Made by a program: the position numbers and the translations under genes. Shown piece by piece: positions 20,520 through 29,865 of a DNA stretch of 64,000 bases. Each line of letters opens with the position of its first letter. Positions within the stretch are counted from its first letter, which is position 1. The notes under the pieces were generated by a model that saw only the letters and a list, made by a program, of their open reading frames with translations, was not told the origin of the DNA and ran no database searches. The stretch spans positions 1 to 64,000 of the forward strand of contig JAFLEI010000014.1 in the NCBI GenBank assembly GCA_017301975.1. The letters are read 5' to 3'. Source of the DNA: Verrucomicrobiota bacterium (GTDB lineage Bacteria; Verrucomicrobiota; Verrucomicrobiia; Verrucomicrobiales; Verrucomicrobiaceae).

Positions 20520-21509
20520 ATGTCTCTGTATGACCGCGATTACATGCGTGAAGGTCCCCCGCGTTCCGTTGCCGGAATGGTTCGGGGAATCACGGCATTC
20601 CATGTGATCTTCGGGATCAATGTCGCGGTGTTCATCATGCAGTTCGTGTTTGAGACCGGCTGGGTCCGCCATCCTCTCACCGGAGAGACGTACATGCCGA
20701 TGGGCGGAGTGAGCGTGCATGAGCTGATGCGTGGCCATGTCTGGACGCTGTTCACCTACATGTTTGTGCACGGCAGCCTGGCCCATTTCGCTCTGAACAT
20801 GATGCTGCTGTGGTTCGCCGGGCGCGGAGTGCAGCACCTGTTCGGCAGCCGCCATTTCACCCTGCTCTACCTTTTCTCCGGAGTTCTGGGAGCGGTCACG
20901 GAAATGGCGGTCAATGGATTCGTGGAGGGAGACATGACCACGCCTCTCGTCGGTGCCTCGGCTTCCGTTTTTGGTCTGCTCATGGCTCTCGCCGTGGTGC
21001 TGCCTGAAGAAAAAATCACCGCATTCATCTACTTTATCATTCCCGTGCAGCTGCGCCTTTGGACTCTGGCCAAAGGGCTCTTCATCATCCAGCTCGTCTT
21101 CGGCCTGGCCGGCGTGCTGTTTCACATCCTGCCCGAGGGGATGAATATCGCCTACTTCGCCCATCTCGGCGGCGCGGCATTGGGCTGGTTTTATGCACGC
21201 AGCCTCGGTTACGGCGGCAGGCCGCTGACCTACGCCGGCCAGTGGCAGCCGGCACAGTATCAGCAGCAGCGCAAACCAGCAATGGCGCGCACCCGGGTTC
21301 GTCCTTCGTCCGAGGCCGAAATCGATACCGTGCCCCTGTCCGCCCAGCGATCGTCGGACCCAGTGGCAGCCTTGATGGAAGACGTGGTCAATCCGCTCCT
21401 GGATAAAATCAGCATGCATGGCAAGGACAGCCTCACCGAGGATGAGCGGCGCGCCTTGGAACAGGCCAGCCGTGAACTGGAACGCCACCGGCAGGCCAAA
21501 GGTGGCTGA
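20520..21509 (+). CDS. Rhomboid-family intramembrane serine protease
   Basis: Six or seven membrane segments span about residues 20-230. The catalytic serine motif GASASVFG is at about residue 148 and the partner histidine is in AHLGG near 215; the HxxxN in loop 1-2 (HGSLAHFALNMMLL) is also present. The C-terminal 100 residues are a soluble, charged tail ending in a Glu/Arg-rich helix. An in-frame TTG 20 codons upstream is less likely than ATG 20520. The substrate is unknown. Confidence 0.88.
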   Translation: MSLYDRDYMREGPPRSVAGMVRGITAFHVIFGINVAVFIMQFVFETGWVRHPLTGETYMPMGGVSVHELMRGHVWTLFTYMFVHGSLAHFALNMMLLWFAGRGVQHLFGSRHFTLLYLFSGVLGAVTEMAVNGFVEGDMTTPLVGASASVFGLLMALAVVLPEEKITAFIYFIIPVQLRLWTLAKGLFIIQLVFGLAGVLFHILPEGMNIAYFAHLGGAALGWFYARSLGYGGRPLTYAGQWQPAQYQQQRKPAMARTRVRPSSEAEIDTVPLSAQRSSDPVAALMEDVVNPLLDKISMHGKDSLTEDERRALEQASRELERHRQAKGG

Positions 21510-21525
21510 AGCCACGTCGTATTGC

Positions 21526-21696
21526 ATGCTTTCCACACGCTCCGCCCGCCTGGCCGCCATGCTCCTGCTGGCTCTGTTGTCTGGCTGGACCGTGCGTTCC
21601 TGCCGCAAAGGAGCCACAACCACCCTCCCGCCATCCGCCCCTGCTGCAGCCCGCTCTTCCCCCACCGCACCGCCAAACACTTTCCCCGACGAGTAA
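21526..21696 (+). CDS. Small putative membrane or secreted protein (56 aa)
   Basis: The N-terminus has basic residues followed by a hydrophobic stretch (LAAMLLLALLSGWTV) and a Cys at residue 26. The rest is Pro/Ala/Ser/Thr-rich and ends in FPDE. It could be a small lipoprotein-like or anchored peptide. It follows the rhomboid gene by 16 bp and lacks a strong ribosome site, so it may be spurious. Confidence 0.35.
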   Translation: MLSTRSARLAAMLLLALLSGWTVRSCRKGATTTLPPSAPAAARSSPTAPPNTFPDE

Positions 21697-21713
21697 CCCA
21701 CCCGTTGCCCCGT

Positions 21714-21739
21714 CATTTGTCATTCGTCATTCTGATTTC
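21714..21739. repeat. Intergenic TCATT-type repeat, copy 1
   Basis: Three TCATT/CATTTG-like units ending in CTGATTTC, just upstream of the adenosyltransferase gene. It matches the segment at 59590-59615 at 23 of 26 positions. Confidence 0.5.
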
Positions 21740-21753
21740 ATCATCCCCATCCC

Positions 21754-22305
21754 ATGTCCATCGCCACCCGCAAAGGAGATCAAGGCCAGACCGACCTGCT
21801 GTTTGGCTGTCGTCTTGCCAAATCCCACCCCCGTGTCCACGCCCTTGGTGCGGTGGACGAGCTCAACGCCGCCCTGGGCCCGCTGCGCATTGCCGCACTT
21901 CGTGAGGAGACGCAGCTCATCGTTCCCAAAGTGCAGCGCTGGCTCATCGAGCTCATGGGGGAACTGGCCACGCCGCCCGGTGAGGAAAGCCGCTACGCCG
22001 CCACGCACCCCGATCGCATTTCCACCCCCAACGTCCTCTGGCTCGATGAATGGGTGGCCAAATTGGAAGCCGGCGGAGCCTTGAAGTTCAAAGGCTGGGC
22101 CCTCCCCGGCGAAGCAGGCGTCATGAGCGGCGCCTATGCCGATCTCGCCCGCGTCGCCTGCCGCCGCGCTGAACGCAACGTCATCGATCTCCAGGGCACA
22201 CCCGACGAAGTGCCCAATGAAGAACTCATCCGCTTTCTGAACCGCCTGTCAGATGTGCTTTGGCTGCTGGCGCGCTGGGAGGAGCAAACGAGTTCCTCAT
22301 CTTGA
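21754..22305 (+). CDS. PduO-type ATP:cob(I)alamin adenosyltransferase
   Basis: Transfers the 5'-deoxyadenosyl group of ATP to cob(I)alamin to make coenzyme B12. The family signatures are present in order: TRKGDQGQTDLLFG (ATP-binding N-terminus), RVHALGAVDELNAALG, LARVACRRAERNV and FLNRLSDVLWLLARWEE. The length of 183 aa is normal. No B12 riboswitch or other cobalamin gene is nearby, so it probably serves a B12-dependent enzyme elsewhere. Confidence 0.9.
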   Translation: MSIATRKGDQGQTDLLFGCRLAKSHPRVHALGAVDELNAALGPLRIAALREETQLIVPKVQRWLIELMGELATPPGEESRYAATHPDRISTPNVLWLDEWVAKLEAGGALKFKGWALPGEAGVMSGAYADLARVACRRAERNVIDLQGTPDEVPNEELIRFLNRLSDVLWLLARWEEQTSSSS

Positions 22306-22361
22306 CGCCGAGGCGTGTTCAACGGCATCTTGGTACAGCCCCCTTTGCAGAGCCGGCACCG

Positions 22362-22399
22362 TAAAAAAAAACGGAGTGATGCATGACATCACTCCGTTT
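22362..22399 (-). terminator. Strong intrinsic terminator of the Gld-like/DUF4340 operon
   Basis: A perfect 13-bp stem (AAACGGAGTGATG / CATCACTCCGTTT) with a 5-nt loop. On the minus strand it is followed by a run of nine T. It lies 21 bp after the DUF4340 stop codon. Confidence 0.9.
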
Positions 22400-22420
22400 C
22401 GGAAAAGTCGCCGTTTCAGC

Positions 22421-23914
22421 TCACTTCGGAAGATCAGCCGCAGGCTTCGCGGCATCTGCTGGCTTGTCTGCTGCAGGCTTCGCAGCGTCTGCCGGCTTGT
22501 CTGCTGCAGGCTTCACAGGTTTCTCGCCCGTGATGGGGTTGGCATCCGCAGCCGGTGCCGGCTTCATCTCGGGTTTCGGAGCCGCCGGCATGGGCACGGC
22601 AGGCGTGGTCACGCTGAGAGGAGGTGTAGCATTAGCCGCCGGGACAGCAGGGGCCTCAGCGCCGCCGGGCGGCGTGGCCATGTTCAGGCCGGGAATCATC
22701 TTTTTGATGTCCGGCAGCCCGGAAGGACTGGTGCTGCCACCTGCGGCAGGTGGCGGTTGCTGGCTGGCAGGAGCAGGTGCGGCGAGAATTTCTGACTTCT
22801 TTTTCAAAAGGCTGCTCACGGTGTATTCCGTGACCTCGTACACCCAGCCTTCGAACCTCTTCTCGTTGGCCAGCTTCTCTTCCAGCCGTTTCTTTTCTTC
22901 GGCAAAAGCCTCGTCGTTTTTCTTTTTGTCCTCGGGCTTCTCATCCTTCACGGCAGGGCGCGCCTTGGGGATGTCCGCACTGACCGTGAATGTGACGTAG
23001 TACTTGTCGCCTTCCCCCTGCCCTGCCTGCTTTGCAGCCTGAATGTTGTACGTGAAGCCATCGAAGGTGGTGAGCTTTGCCTTCACCGCGTCTTTCATGA
23101 GCGCGGCTGCCTTGTCTTTGCCGAGCACGTCGTTGAAGGTCGGGCTGGAGAGCAGTGTCGCCAGCGAGACCTTGCCTGCGTCGAGGCTTTCGCCCGGTCC
23201 GGCTCCATCGAGGGCGAAATCTCCCGTTTCGTTGGCGCGGGAGGCCTTCCACGAGTCAGCCGGTTTTGCGGCGGTGATTTCCACCGACTTCAGCTTCTGC
23301 ACATCGATGAAGCTTTTGGAGAGCCAGGCATCCGGCTTGGCCACCAGATCCGGAAGCTGGTCATTGATCTCCCAGATGGTTTCCTCCCCTTGCACACGCA
23401 CAAAGCGTGGGCCCTTGGGTCCGCCAAACATCTGCATCTGGTCGTTGTTGGACCCGCCCGAGCTGTTCACCTGCCCGCCCAGCACAAAGGAGTATTTCAG
23501 CACATCCTTGTCGTCAAACAGCTCCACCAGAGTACCGGCTCCACTCGCGGTGGCATTGCCTGGAGCATCCACTCCCACCTTGCCCCACGAGTCCTTTCCG
23601 ATGCGCCGTCCATCCTTCACCTTTTCATACTTGAGGCTCAGCAGCGCGGTCTGAAGCTTCTCTTTCTCCACCGGATATCCCGCACGTTCAAGGACGACCC
23701 AGGTGTCATTCTGGACGGCGAGAGTCGTCTCAGCCTTGTCCTCCTTGACCCGGATTTTCTTGATGCCGTTGATGTCAAAATCAGGAAACAACAGCTCCCG
23801 TGATTTTACGGTCGTGACGGAGCGGTTCAGACGCGAGTTGCGCTTTTTGGACTGAACATAGGCGGTGCCGGCGATGGCAGCGAGTAAAACCAAAAGGATG
23901 ACGATCTTCTTCAT
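22421..23914 (-). CDS. DUF4340 domain protein of the Gld-like ABC operon
   Basis: One N-terminal membrane anchor (about residues 3-22) followed by a periplasmic DUF4340-type beta-rich domain (about 40-360; for example WVVLERAGYPV and DAWLSKSFIDV). Such proteins are regularly the last gene of GldA/F/G-like ABC operons, as here. The last 100 residues are Ala/Pro/Lys-rich with an 11-residue repeat (DKPADAAKPAA), probably disordered. The function is unknown; a role in assembling or regulating the exporter in the envelope is inferred. Confidence 0.82.
   Translation of the reverse strand: MKKIVILLVLLAAIAGTAYVQSKKRNSRLNRSVTTVKSRELLFPDFDINGIKKIRVKEDKAETTLAVQNDTWVVLERAGYPVEKEKLQTALLSLKYEKVKDGRRIGKDSWGKVGVDAPGNATASGAGTLVELFDDKDVLKYSFVLGGQVNSSGGSNNDQMQMFGGPKGPRFVRVQGEETIWEINDQLPDLVAKPDAWLSKSFIDVQKLKSVEITAAKPADSWKASRANETGDFALDGAGPGESLDAGKVSLATLLSSPTFNDVLGKDKAAALMKDAVKAKLTTFDGFTYNIQAAKQAGQGEGDKYYVTFTVSADIPKARPAVKDEKPEDKKKNDEAFAEEKKRLEEKLANEKRFEGWVYEVTEYTVSSLLKKKSEILAAPAPASQQPPPAAGGSTSPSGLPDIKKMIPGLNMATPPGGAEAPAVPAANATPPLSVTTPAVPMPAAPKPEMKPAPAADANPITGEKPVKPAADKPADAAKPAADKPADAAKPAADLPK
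22440..22518. repeat. 33-bp tandem repeat (about 2.4 copies) in the DUF4340 gene
   Basis: Near-identical 33-bp units at 22440-22472 and 22473-22505, then a partial third, encode DKPADAAKPAA repeats at the extreme C-terminus. In-frame copy number could vary between strains. Confidence 0.75.
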
Positions 23915-23959
23915 GGCGTTGAGGAAAAGAGCAGGTGGTTAAAACGGGTTTTGAATGAA

Positions 23960-25915
23960 TCAGGCCGCAGCCGTGCGGGTGCGGCGTTGCATGGCAAACA
24001 CAAGCCCCACAACTCCCACCAGGAAAGGAACGACGAGGACGTTCAGGGTCTTGATCAGGGTCTTGCGGAACTCCACCTCCTTGTTGACCTCCTTGCGGAT
24101 GTTCCTCACCTCTTTGTCGATGGTCTTCGAGTTTTTCTCCATCTCCTTGATGTTGTTCATGGTGCTCTGGTCCACGATCAGCGCACCCTTCTTCAGGTCG
24201 AGCTGAGGCTTGGCCTTGCTGAGCTTTTCCGCCAGATCCTGCCGTTCCTTTTCCAGCTCGACCAACTGCGGACGGTATTTTTCTTCGACGGTCTCACGCA
24301 TCTCCTTCAGCTTGACGAAAGGACGGACCGGAGACTTGCGGTTGCGGACCTGGATGAGGTCACCACCACCGACGAGCACCTCCACGGCATTGAGCAGCAT
24401 CGGCAGGTTCCCGCCCGTGGTCACGAGGCCCACTCCAAGGTCTCCCTGACGCAGGCAGAAGGCATCGTAAAGCATGTCGGCGTCTGAAAAGAGGATGACA
24501 TTGCGCTCGCTGTCTTTGGATTCTTTGAGTGAATTATCTGCCTTCTTTTCAGGTGCCTTGGCCGCTGCTGCTGCAGCCCCCGGTGCGCTGGCGTCCTGTT
24601 CAGGTCCGCCCGTTTCTTTGGGGCCGGCAGGAGCCGCAGGCTTGCCATCCGGGAAGGCTGTCTTGAATTTCCCGGCGATACGCACACCCAGCACCTGCTT
24701 TTTGCCGCTGGCGGTGAAGTTCACCATGGGCTCGCGGCGCAGCTTGTCAGCCGCAGCCGTGTCGATGAGTTGCGAAGCCTCCGAACTGGTGGCGAGAGTG
24801 ATCACATCAATCCCCTCCTTGCGTTCAATGTCCAGGGCTCCGGCATTGATGAGGGTGAAGGACTGCAGACCGGCAGTCACACGGTCGTCCTGATTGATGG
24901 CCTGGCCCGGAAGCTGCAGAGCCGTCGGCATGAGGCGCCCTTGGAGGTTGCCACGGTAGTTCATGTCCGCCAGCACCATGTCTTTTTGGAAGCTGATGCC
25001 CCAGGCCTTGAAGAGACTCGGCAGGTCGGAGGACGGGGTGATCATGTTGCCCGGCTGGCCGGTCATTGGATTTGGCTGGCTGCTCATCGCCTGGGCCAGC
25101 AGGCTCTGCGGATCCACAAAGGCGATGACATTGCCACCTCCGAGGAGGTACTGGTCGATGGCAAACTCAGCCGTCTTGGTGATGTCTGCCGGATGCACCA
25201 CCAGAAGGACGGTGATGTCGCTGTCAATTTTGTCGGACGTCATGGGCACTTCACGCACCTCGTAATCAGAGCGAAGCTGCTGAATGATCGCCCAGGCTTC
25301 CGGACCGCGCTGCTGCTGGAAGGGCATGGAGGGCACCCCGCCGATGGGCATGGCGCTCATGAGGCCGATGACCGTCTTGCTGGGCTTGATGACCTTGGCA
25401 ATGGCACGGGACACATCGTACTCGAACGCCGTCGCATCTTCCGGATTGAGGAAAGGCAGGACTTCCTTGCGGTCGAGGCACTGGACGGTGAGTCCCAGAT
25501 AAATATGGTCCCCTTCCTGGTTGACCTGCATGCCGCGGATTTCGTCATCCTTCGCCTTGTCTTCATCATCCGTGTCTGGATTCGGATGAATGACTTCAAG
25601 CGAAACGCCGCCGTTGCTCTGCTTCTCATACTCCAGCAGCAGGTCCTCAATGGAACGAGCATGCGGCTTGAGAATGTTCGGCATCACCCGGTCATCGTTG
25701 GTGGCATAAAACTTGATCGACACCGGCTCGTCGGAATTGATCCGGCTGAGGATGTTCTTCGTGCCCTGCGAGAGGGTGAACAATCCATCCTCGGTGAGGT
25801 CGAGGCGGACATTGCCGAATCCCACCCCGCCAACGAGGAAGTTGAGGGCGAAAATGACGGCAATGATCAACAGGGCGGTGACGCCGGCAGCGGCGGTCTT
25901 GTTGGAAGCACTCAT
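23960..25915 (-). CDS. GldG-like ABC auxiliary protein (DUF4350/ABC_transp_aux)
   Basis: A membrane-anchored auxiliary subunit: N-terminal transmembrane segment (about residues 10-32), the GldG signature RLDLTEDGLFTLSQGTKNIL, a large extracytoplasmic domain, an Ala/Lys-rich linker (about 445-485), a coiled coil (about 555-620, RPQLVELEKERQDLAEKLSK), and a C-terminal membrane helix before RRTRTAAA. The 651 aa length fits GldG. It is downstream of the permease and upstream of DUF4340. In Bacteroidota GldAFG supports gliding; in this setting the cargo is unknown. Confidence 0.87.
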   Translation of the reverse strand: MSASNKTAAAGVTALLIIAVIFALNFLVGGVGFGNVRLDLTEDGLFTLSQGTKNILSRINSDEPVSIKFYATNDDRVMPNILKPHARSIEDLLLEYEKQSNGGVSLEVIHPNPDTDDEDKAKDDEIRGMQVNQEGDHIYLGLTVQCLDRKEVLPFLNPEDATAFEYDVSRAIAKVIKPSKTVIGLMSAMPIGGVPSMPFQQQRGPEAWAIIQQLRSDYEVREVPMTSDKIDSDITVLLVVHPADITKTAEFAIDQYLLGGGNVIAFVDPQSLLAQAMSSQPNPMTGQPGNMITPSSDLPSLFKAWGISFQKDMVLADMNYRGNLQGRLMPTALQLPGQAINQDDRVTAGLQSFTLINAGALDIERKEGIDVITLATSSEASQLIDTAAADKLRREPMVNFTASGKKQVLGVRIAGKFKTAFPDGKPAAPAGPKETGGPEQDASAPGAAAAAAKAPEKKADNSLKESKDSERNVILFSDADMLYDAFCLRQGDLGVGLVTTGGNLPMLLNAVEVLVGGGDLIQVRNRKSPVRPFVKLKEMRETVEEKYRPQLVELEKERQDLAEKLSKAKPQLDLKKGALIVDQSTMNNIKEMEKNSKTIDKEVRNIRKEVNKEVEFRKTLIKTLNVLVVPFLVGVVGLVFAMQRRTRTAAA

Positions 25916-25961
25916 ATTGAAAAAGAAGAGTTGGTTGAAAAGATTAAGCTCGATGGGGCAA

Positions 25962-26720
25962 TCAGGCGCGCTTGGAGCGGAGACCCAGATCGGTCACCAG
26001 CAGCGCCACAACGATGACCGAAACGAAGTAGAGCACGTCACGCAGGACGAAGATGCCCTTGGTCATTTCAAAGAAGTGATCCATGAAGCTGAAATAGCTG
26101 ATGAACCGCACCACGAATTCCATTCCGTTGGGCACCGCATTGACCACCGTCTGCGTCAGACCGGGATCGCCGATGAGGGCGATGACCAGGCAAAAGGCCA
26201 CGCTGATGATGAAGCACACCACCTGGCTGCGCGTGAAGGCGCTGATGGCGGAGGTCACTGCCAGGCAGGCCATGGCATACAGATAGCTGGCCACATAGCC
26301 GCTGATGATGGGGCCGCTGTCCGGATCTCCCAGATAGACCACCGTCGCGACGATGGGGAACGTCAGCGCCAGCCCAATCAGCCAGATCACGGCAGCCGCC
26401 AGAAACTTGCCCAAGATGGCCTGCCACGGTGAGACCGGCATGGTCATGAGCAGCTCAATCGTACCCAGGCGATGCTCCTCTGACCAGAGCCGCATGCCCA
26501 CGGCAGGGGCCAGCACCGTGTAGATCCACGGATGCCAGACAAAGAAACGCGTGGCCAGTGAAACGTCGTCACTGTCCAGCAGGCGGGAGAAAAAGAACGT
26601 GAAGCCATTCGTCGCCAGCAGGAAAATAACGACGATGACGTAAAACACGGGAGAGTTGAAATAGGCCATAAACTCCCGCTTAAAGACGGCCAGTGTGTTT
26701 TGGATGTCTCGATTGCTCAT
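25962..26720 (-). CDS. GldF-like ABC transporter permease
   Basis: An ABC-2-type permease with six hydrophobic segments and the conserved loop GMRLWSEEHRLGTIELLMTMPVSPWQ after the second. The start is ATG 26720; an upstream in-frame extension overlaps the ATPase gene and is low in family resemblance. It is 37 bp after the ATPase and 46 bp before the GldG-like gene, and the three form one transporter. Confidence 0.88.
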   Translation of the reverse strand: MSNRDIQNTLAVFKREFMAYFNSPVFYVIVVIFLLATNGFTFFFSRLLDSDDVSLATRFFVWHPWIYTVLAPAVGMRLWSEEHRLGTIELLMTMPVSPWQAILGKFLAAAVIWLIGLALTFPIVATVVYLGDPDSGPIISGYVASYLYAMACLAVTSAISAFTRSQVVCFIISVAFCLVIALIGDPGLTQTVVNAVPNGMEFVVRFISYFSFMDHFFEMTKGIFVLRDVLYFVSVIVVALLVTDLGLRSKRA

Positions 26721-26757
26721 GCGTTGGTTGGATTGGGGGTGGGAAAAGGGAAAGGGC

Positions 26758-27498
26758 TCAGGCTGCTTTTTTGGCGCCGGTGTCTGAATTCGTGATGCTG
26801 CGGAACACTTCGTCGAGCGAGTTCGCTCCTGGGACGAGCTTCTTGAGGCTTTCAGGCGTTCCGTCCGCCACCACCTTGCCACGGTCGATGATGATCGCAC
26901 GGGAGCAGGCGGCCTCGACTTCCTCCAGAATGTGGGTGGAAAAGATGATCGCCTTGTTCTGGCCCATGCGCTTGATCATGCCGCGCACCTCGTGCTTCTG
27001 ATTCGGATCGAGGCCGTCCGTGGGCTCGTCGAGGATCAGCACATCCGGGTCATGAATGATGCTTTGCGCAAAGCAGGTGCGGTGGCGGTAGCCTTTCGAG
27101 AGCGTGTCCACGCTCTGATTGCGCACGCTGTCCAGAAAGCACAGGTCCAGCACGCGATCGATGGCCCGGGTGCGGTCAGCGCCATGCAGGCCGCGCAGCT
27201 CGGCGCAGAAGCCCAGAAAGCTCGCCACGGTCATGTCGGAATAAAGGGGGGCGTTTTCGGGCAGGTAGCCGAGGCGCTGCTTGGCCAGTTCGGGCTCTTC
27301 CAGCATGTCGACTCCGCAAAGGCTCACGCTGCCGCTGGTGGGCCGGAAATAGCCGGTGACCATGCGCATGGTGGTGGATTTGCCGGCACCATTCGGCCCG
27401 AGAAAACCCAGCACTTCTCCTTTTTCCACGGAGAAGGAGACATCATCGACAGCCACTTTGGTGCCGAACACCTTGATGAGGTTCTTAACTTGGATCAT
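26758..27498 (-). CDS. GldA-like ABC transporter ATPase
   Basis: The nucleotide-binding subunit of the Gld-like transporter. Walker A GPNGAGKST (about residue 36), the Q-loop region LGYLPENAPLYSDM, a divergent signature LSKGYRHR and Walker B VLILDEPTDGLDP are all visible. I start at ATG 27498 (MIQVKNLIK); a longer frame to 27579 adds 27 Arg/Thr-rich residues that do not look native. First gene of the operon, divergent from the TPR gene across a 244-bp gap in which I see no clear promoter beyond A/T-rich tracts near 27680. Confidence 0.92.
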   Translation of the reverse strand: MIQVKNLIKVFGTKVAVDDVSFSVEKGEVLGFLGPNGAGKSTTMRMVTGYFRPTSGSVSLCGVDMLEEPELAKQRLGYLPENAPLYSDMTVASFLGFCAELRGLHGADRTRAIDRVLDLCFLDSVRNQSVDTLSKGYRHRTCFAQSIIHDPDVLILDEPTDGLDPNQKHEVRGMIKRMGQNKAIIFSTHILEEVEAACSRAIIIDRGKVVADGTPESLKKLVPGANSLDEVFRSITNSDTGAKKAA

Positions 27499-27742
27499 AA
27501 CGTCGTTGGATCGGTTGGTTGGGAAAACGGAACGCCACAGGGAGGCGGTTCTGGTTGTTCGCCCCCTCCGGACGTTCAATCGCGGAATGCTGCTTTAGGA
27601 GGCACACAGGGCTTTTCAACTGAATTCTCTCAGGTGGCGGCATGCCTTCAACGGCAAATTCGCCAATCAGGTTGCAGAAAAAATTTCAACGTGACGGCGC
27701 ATCCGGCACACCTACATTCAACGCCCCTCTCGCGCCCCCCTC

Positions 27743-29587
27743 ATGCTTTGGAACCAAAACATTGATCCCACCAAAGATCCCACGAAAAAGCCCTTCCTTT
27801 TGTGGCGGCCTTTCATTGCTGCCTGGGAATGGCTGGTGCCGCCAACTGTGGCGCATAGGGACAGGCAGTCCCCGCTGGCGCGCTGGATCGCGGGCTTTGT
27901 GATCGTCGGCATCTGCACCACCCTGCTCGTCCTCGGCATTGTCTATGCACGGCCGCTGAAAGACTCATTCAAGAACATGCGTGCGGAGAGCATGGTGAAG
28001 GAGGCGCGCCAGATGGCGGAAAACGGCCAGGTGGTGAATGCGGTGATGAAGGCCCAGGAGGCTTATTCCAAGGCGCCGGAAAGTGAGGAAGCCATCCGGC
28101 TGCTCTTTGAATACTTCACGCTGATGAAGCGGGACACCGCCCTCTACTTCTACGACAAGCTGAAGGACCGCGACCTCCTCACTCCGGGCGATGAGCAGCT
28201 TCATGTGCGCTGCCTCCTCAATCTGGGAAAACCCAAGGAGGCCTCCCAGGCGCTGGAACAACTGATGCGGGTGGAGCACCCCAGCGAGGCGCTGATCCAA
28301 CTGGCTGAGGATGTCTGGGGGCAGCGTGAGCAGAGCAAGCAACTGCTCAATGTGCTGCACAATTACGCGCAGTCACACCCGGACGACAAGGAAAGCGCGC
28401 TGCGCCTCGCCAAGTTACAGCTGGCCTCTGGCAATGCGGCTGAAGTCGGCCTGGGCATGGATACGCTCTGGAAACTGGCTTCCGGAGATGATGCGATTGG
28501 CCTTCAAACCCTGGAGTTCATTGACGGCCTGCCTTCTTTGACACCTGCAGACACCACCCGGTTGATCGAACGCCTCAAAAAACATCCCAAGGCCGATGAC
28601 AGGCACTACGTGAGTGCTCTGAAGCGTGAAGTTCAGCAGTCGCCCGGTCACAAAAAAGAAATCGTGATGGCCGCCACGACCAGGTATCGGGACAAAAAAC
28701 GTGACCAACTCCTGCCGTTCGTTCGCTGGCTGGTCGAAGAGGGGGAGTTTCGCCAGGTGCTGTCCGTGCTGCCCGAGGATGAAGCCAAAAGACATCCCCG
28801 CCTGCTGGAAAACTACCTCAATGCCCTCACCATGCTGCAGAAGTTCGATGATCTGGAGCGGCTGGTCAACGATCCCAAGGTCGCAGAGGTGCTCGACCCC
28901 ACCACGGTGGCGATGTTTCGTGCGCACCTGGCCTACATTCTGAAAAAGCCTGCCGAAGAACTCCGCTCCAAGCTGATCGCCGCCAAGGACGCCGCCCAGT
29001 TCAACGGCCGATATGACGCCCTGCTGCAAATTGCCAGGTATGGCGAGCAACGCGGTCATTTTGACATCGCTGAAGATGCCTACCGTCAGGCCATCAAGGC
29101 GGCGCAGCGCGCTTCTGCCTCGCCCCGCATCGAACGTGATGCATTCTCCGGTCTGATCAAAGCATGCCTGGCCAATCGCAGCACGGAATCTCTGATCCAG
29201 GCCACACAGGACGCCGTCACACGGTGGCCGGATGACACCAACTTCGTCGAAAGCTACCTCTATGTCTGCCTGCTGACGGGTAAAAACATCGAGCTCTCAC
29301 TTCGGAACGCCGTCAACTTGCTCAAAATCCAGCCGGCTGACAATCTGCGCAAACTCACCGTCGCCCTGGCTCGCTGGCGTCTGCACGACACTCAGCAGGC
29401 GATACAAAACCTGCAGTACATTGATCTCAATCCCCTCACGGAAGGACAGCGCGCCGTCTTTGCAGCGATTGCGAACAGCGGTGGATTTCACGATAAAGCG
29501 CTCGAAGTGATCAAAGGCATCAATCCTCGGGCTGGCATGCTGCCCGAAGAGCAGCGCTGCTTTGAAAGTGTTTTAGCGGAGAAGTAA
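27743..29587 (+). CDS. Membrane-anchored TPR-like protein
   Basis: A cytoplasmic N-terminus of about 45 residues, one transmembrane helix (about 50-72, AGFVIVGICTTLLVLGIVYA), then about 540 residues of alpha-helical repeats resembling TPRs (for example AEDAYRQAIKAAQRA and ALEVIKGINPRAG). I know no specific function. Its divergence from the Gld-like operon suggests a shared control region, but that is inference. Confidence 0.75.
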   Translation: MLWNQNIDPTKDPTKKPFLLWRPFIAAWEWLVPPTVAHRDRQSPLARWIAGFVIVGICTTLLVLGIVYARPLKDSFKNMRAESMVKEARQMAENGQVVNAVMKAQEAYSKAPESEEAIRLLFEYFTLMKRDTALYFYDKLKDRDLLTPGDEQLHVRCLLNLGKPKEASQALEQLMRVEHPSEALIQLAEDVWGQREQSKQLLNVLHNYAQSHPDDKESALRLAKLQLASGNAAEVGLGMDTLWKLASGDDAIGLQTLEFIDGLPSLTPADTTRLIERLKKHPKADDRHYVSALKREVQQSPGHKKEIVMAATTRYRDKKRDQLLPFVRWLVEEGEFRQVLSVLPEDEAKRHPRLLENYLNALTMLQKFDDLERLVNDPKVAEVLDPTTVAMFRAHLAYILKKPAEELRSKLIAAKDAAQFNGRYDALLQIARYGEQRGHFDIAEDAYRQAIKAAQRASASPRIERDAFSGLIKACLANRSTESLIQATQDAVTRWPDDTNFVESYLYVCLLTGKNIELSLRNAVNLLKIQPADNLRKLTVALARWRLHDTQQAIQNLQYIDLNPLTEGQRAVFAAIANSGGFHDKALEVIKGINPRAGMLPEEQRCFESVLAEK

Positions 29588-29663
29588 GGAAGGCCATCCC
29601 CCTCCAAAATCGGAGCCTGCTCTGGCCAGGCGTGGGCCGATCAATACAACGGCGGACCGTGGC

Positions 29664-29700
29664 AAAAAAGAAGGCCGCCTGCAAAAATGCAAGGCGGCCT
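29664..29700 (-). terminator. Intrinsic terminator of tRNA-Asp
   Basis: Stem AGGCCGCCT/AGGCGGCCT with an inner GCA/TGC pairing, followed on the minus strand by TTTTTT. It begins 12 bp after the tRNA 3' end. Confidence 0.8.
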
Positions 29701-29712
29701 GAATAACCCAAC

Positions 29713-29789
29713 TGGCGGAGCGGACGGGGCTCGAACCCGCGACCTCCAACGTGACAGGCTGGCGTTCTAACCAACTGAACTACCGCTCC
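29713..29789 (-). tRNA. tRNA-Asp (GTC)
   Basis: A 77-nt cloverleaf with acceptor stem GGAGCGG/CCGCTCC, anticodon loop CTGTCAC (anticodon GTC, Asp), a TTCGAGC T-loop and an encoded 3' CCA. All four stems can be drawn; the T-stem has one G-U pair. Confidence 0.96.
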
Positions 29790-29865
29790 TTTGCCGTTTG
29801 GGGTCGCGATAGTAAACGCTCATCTCCCTCTGGCAAATGGAAACTTGAATCCTTTTAAAAAATCA

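Noticed and set aside
22362..22399. Hairpin considered as a riboswitch or attenuator of the adenosyltransferase
   Set aside because: It is downstream of that gene and its T-run is on the minus strand, so it ends the DUF4340 operon.
29520..29774. 84-codon minus-strand frame
   Set aside because: Lies across tRNA-Asp, its terminator and the end of the TPR gene; it is a by-product of the tRNA sequence.
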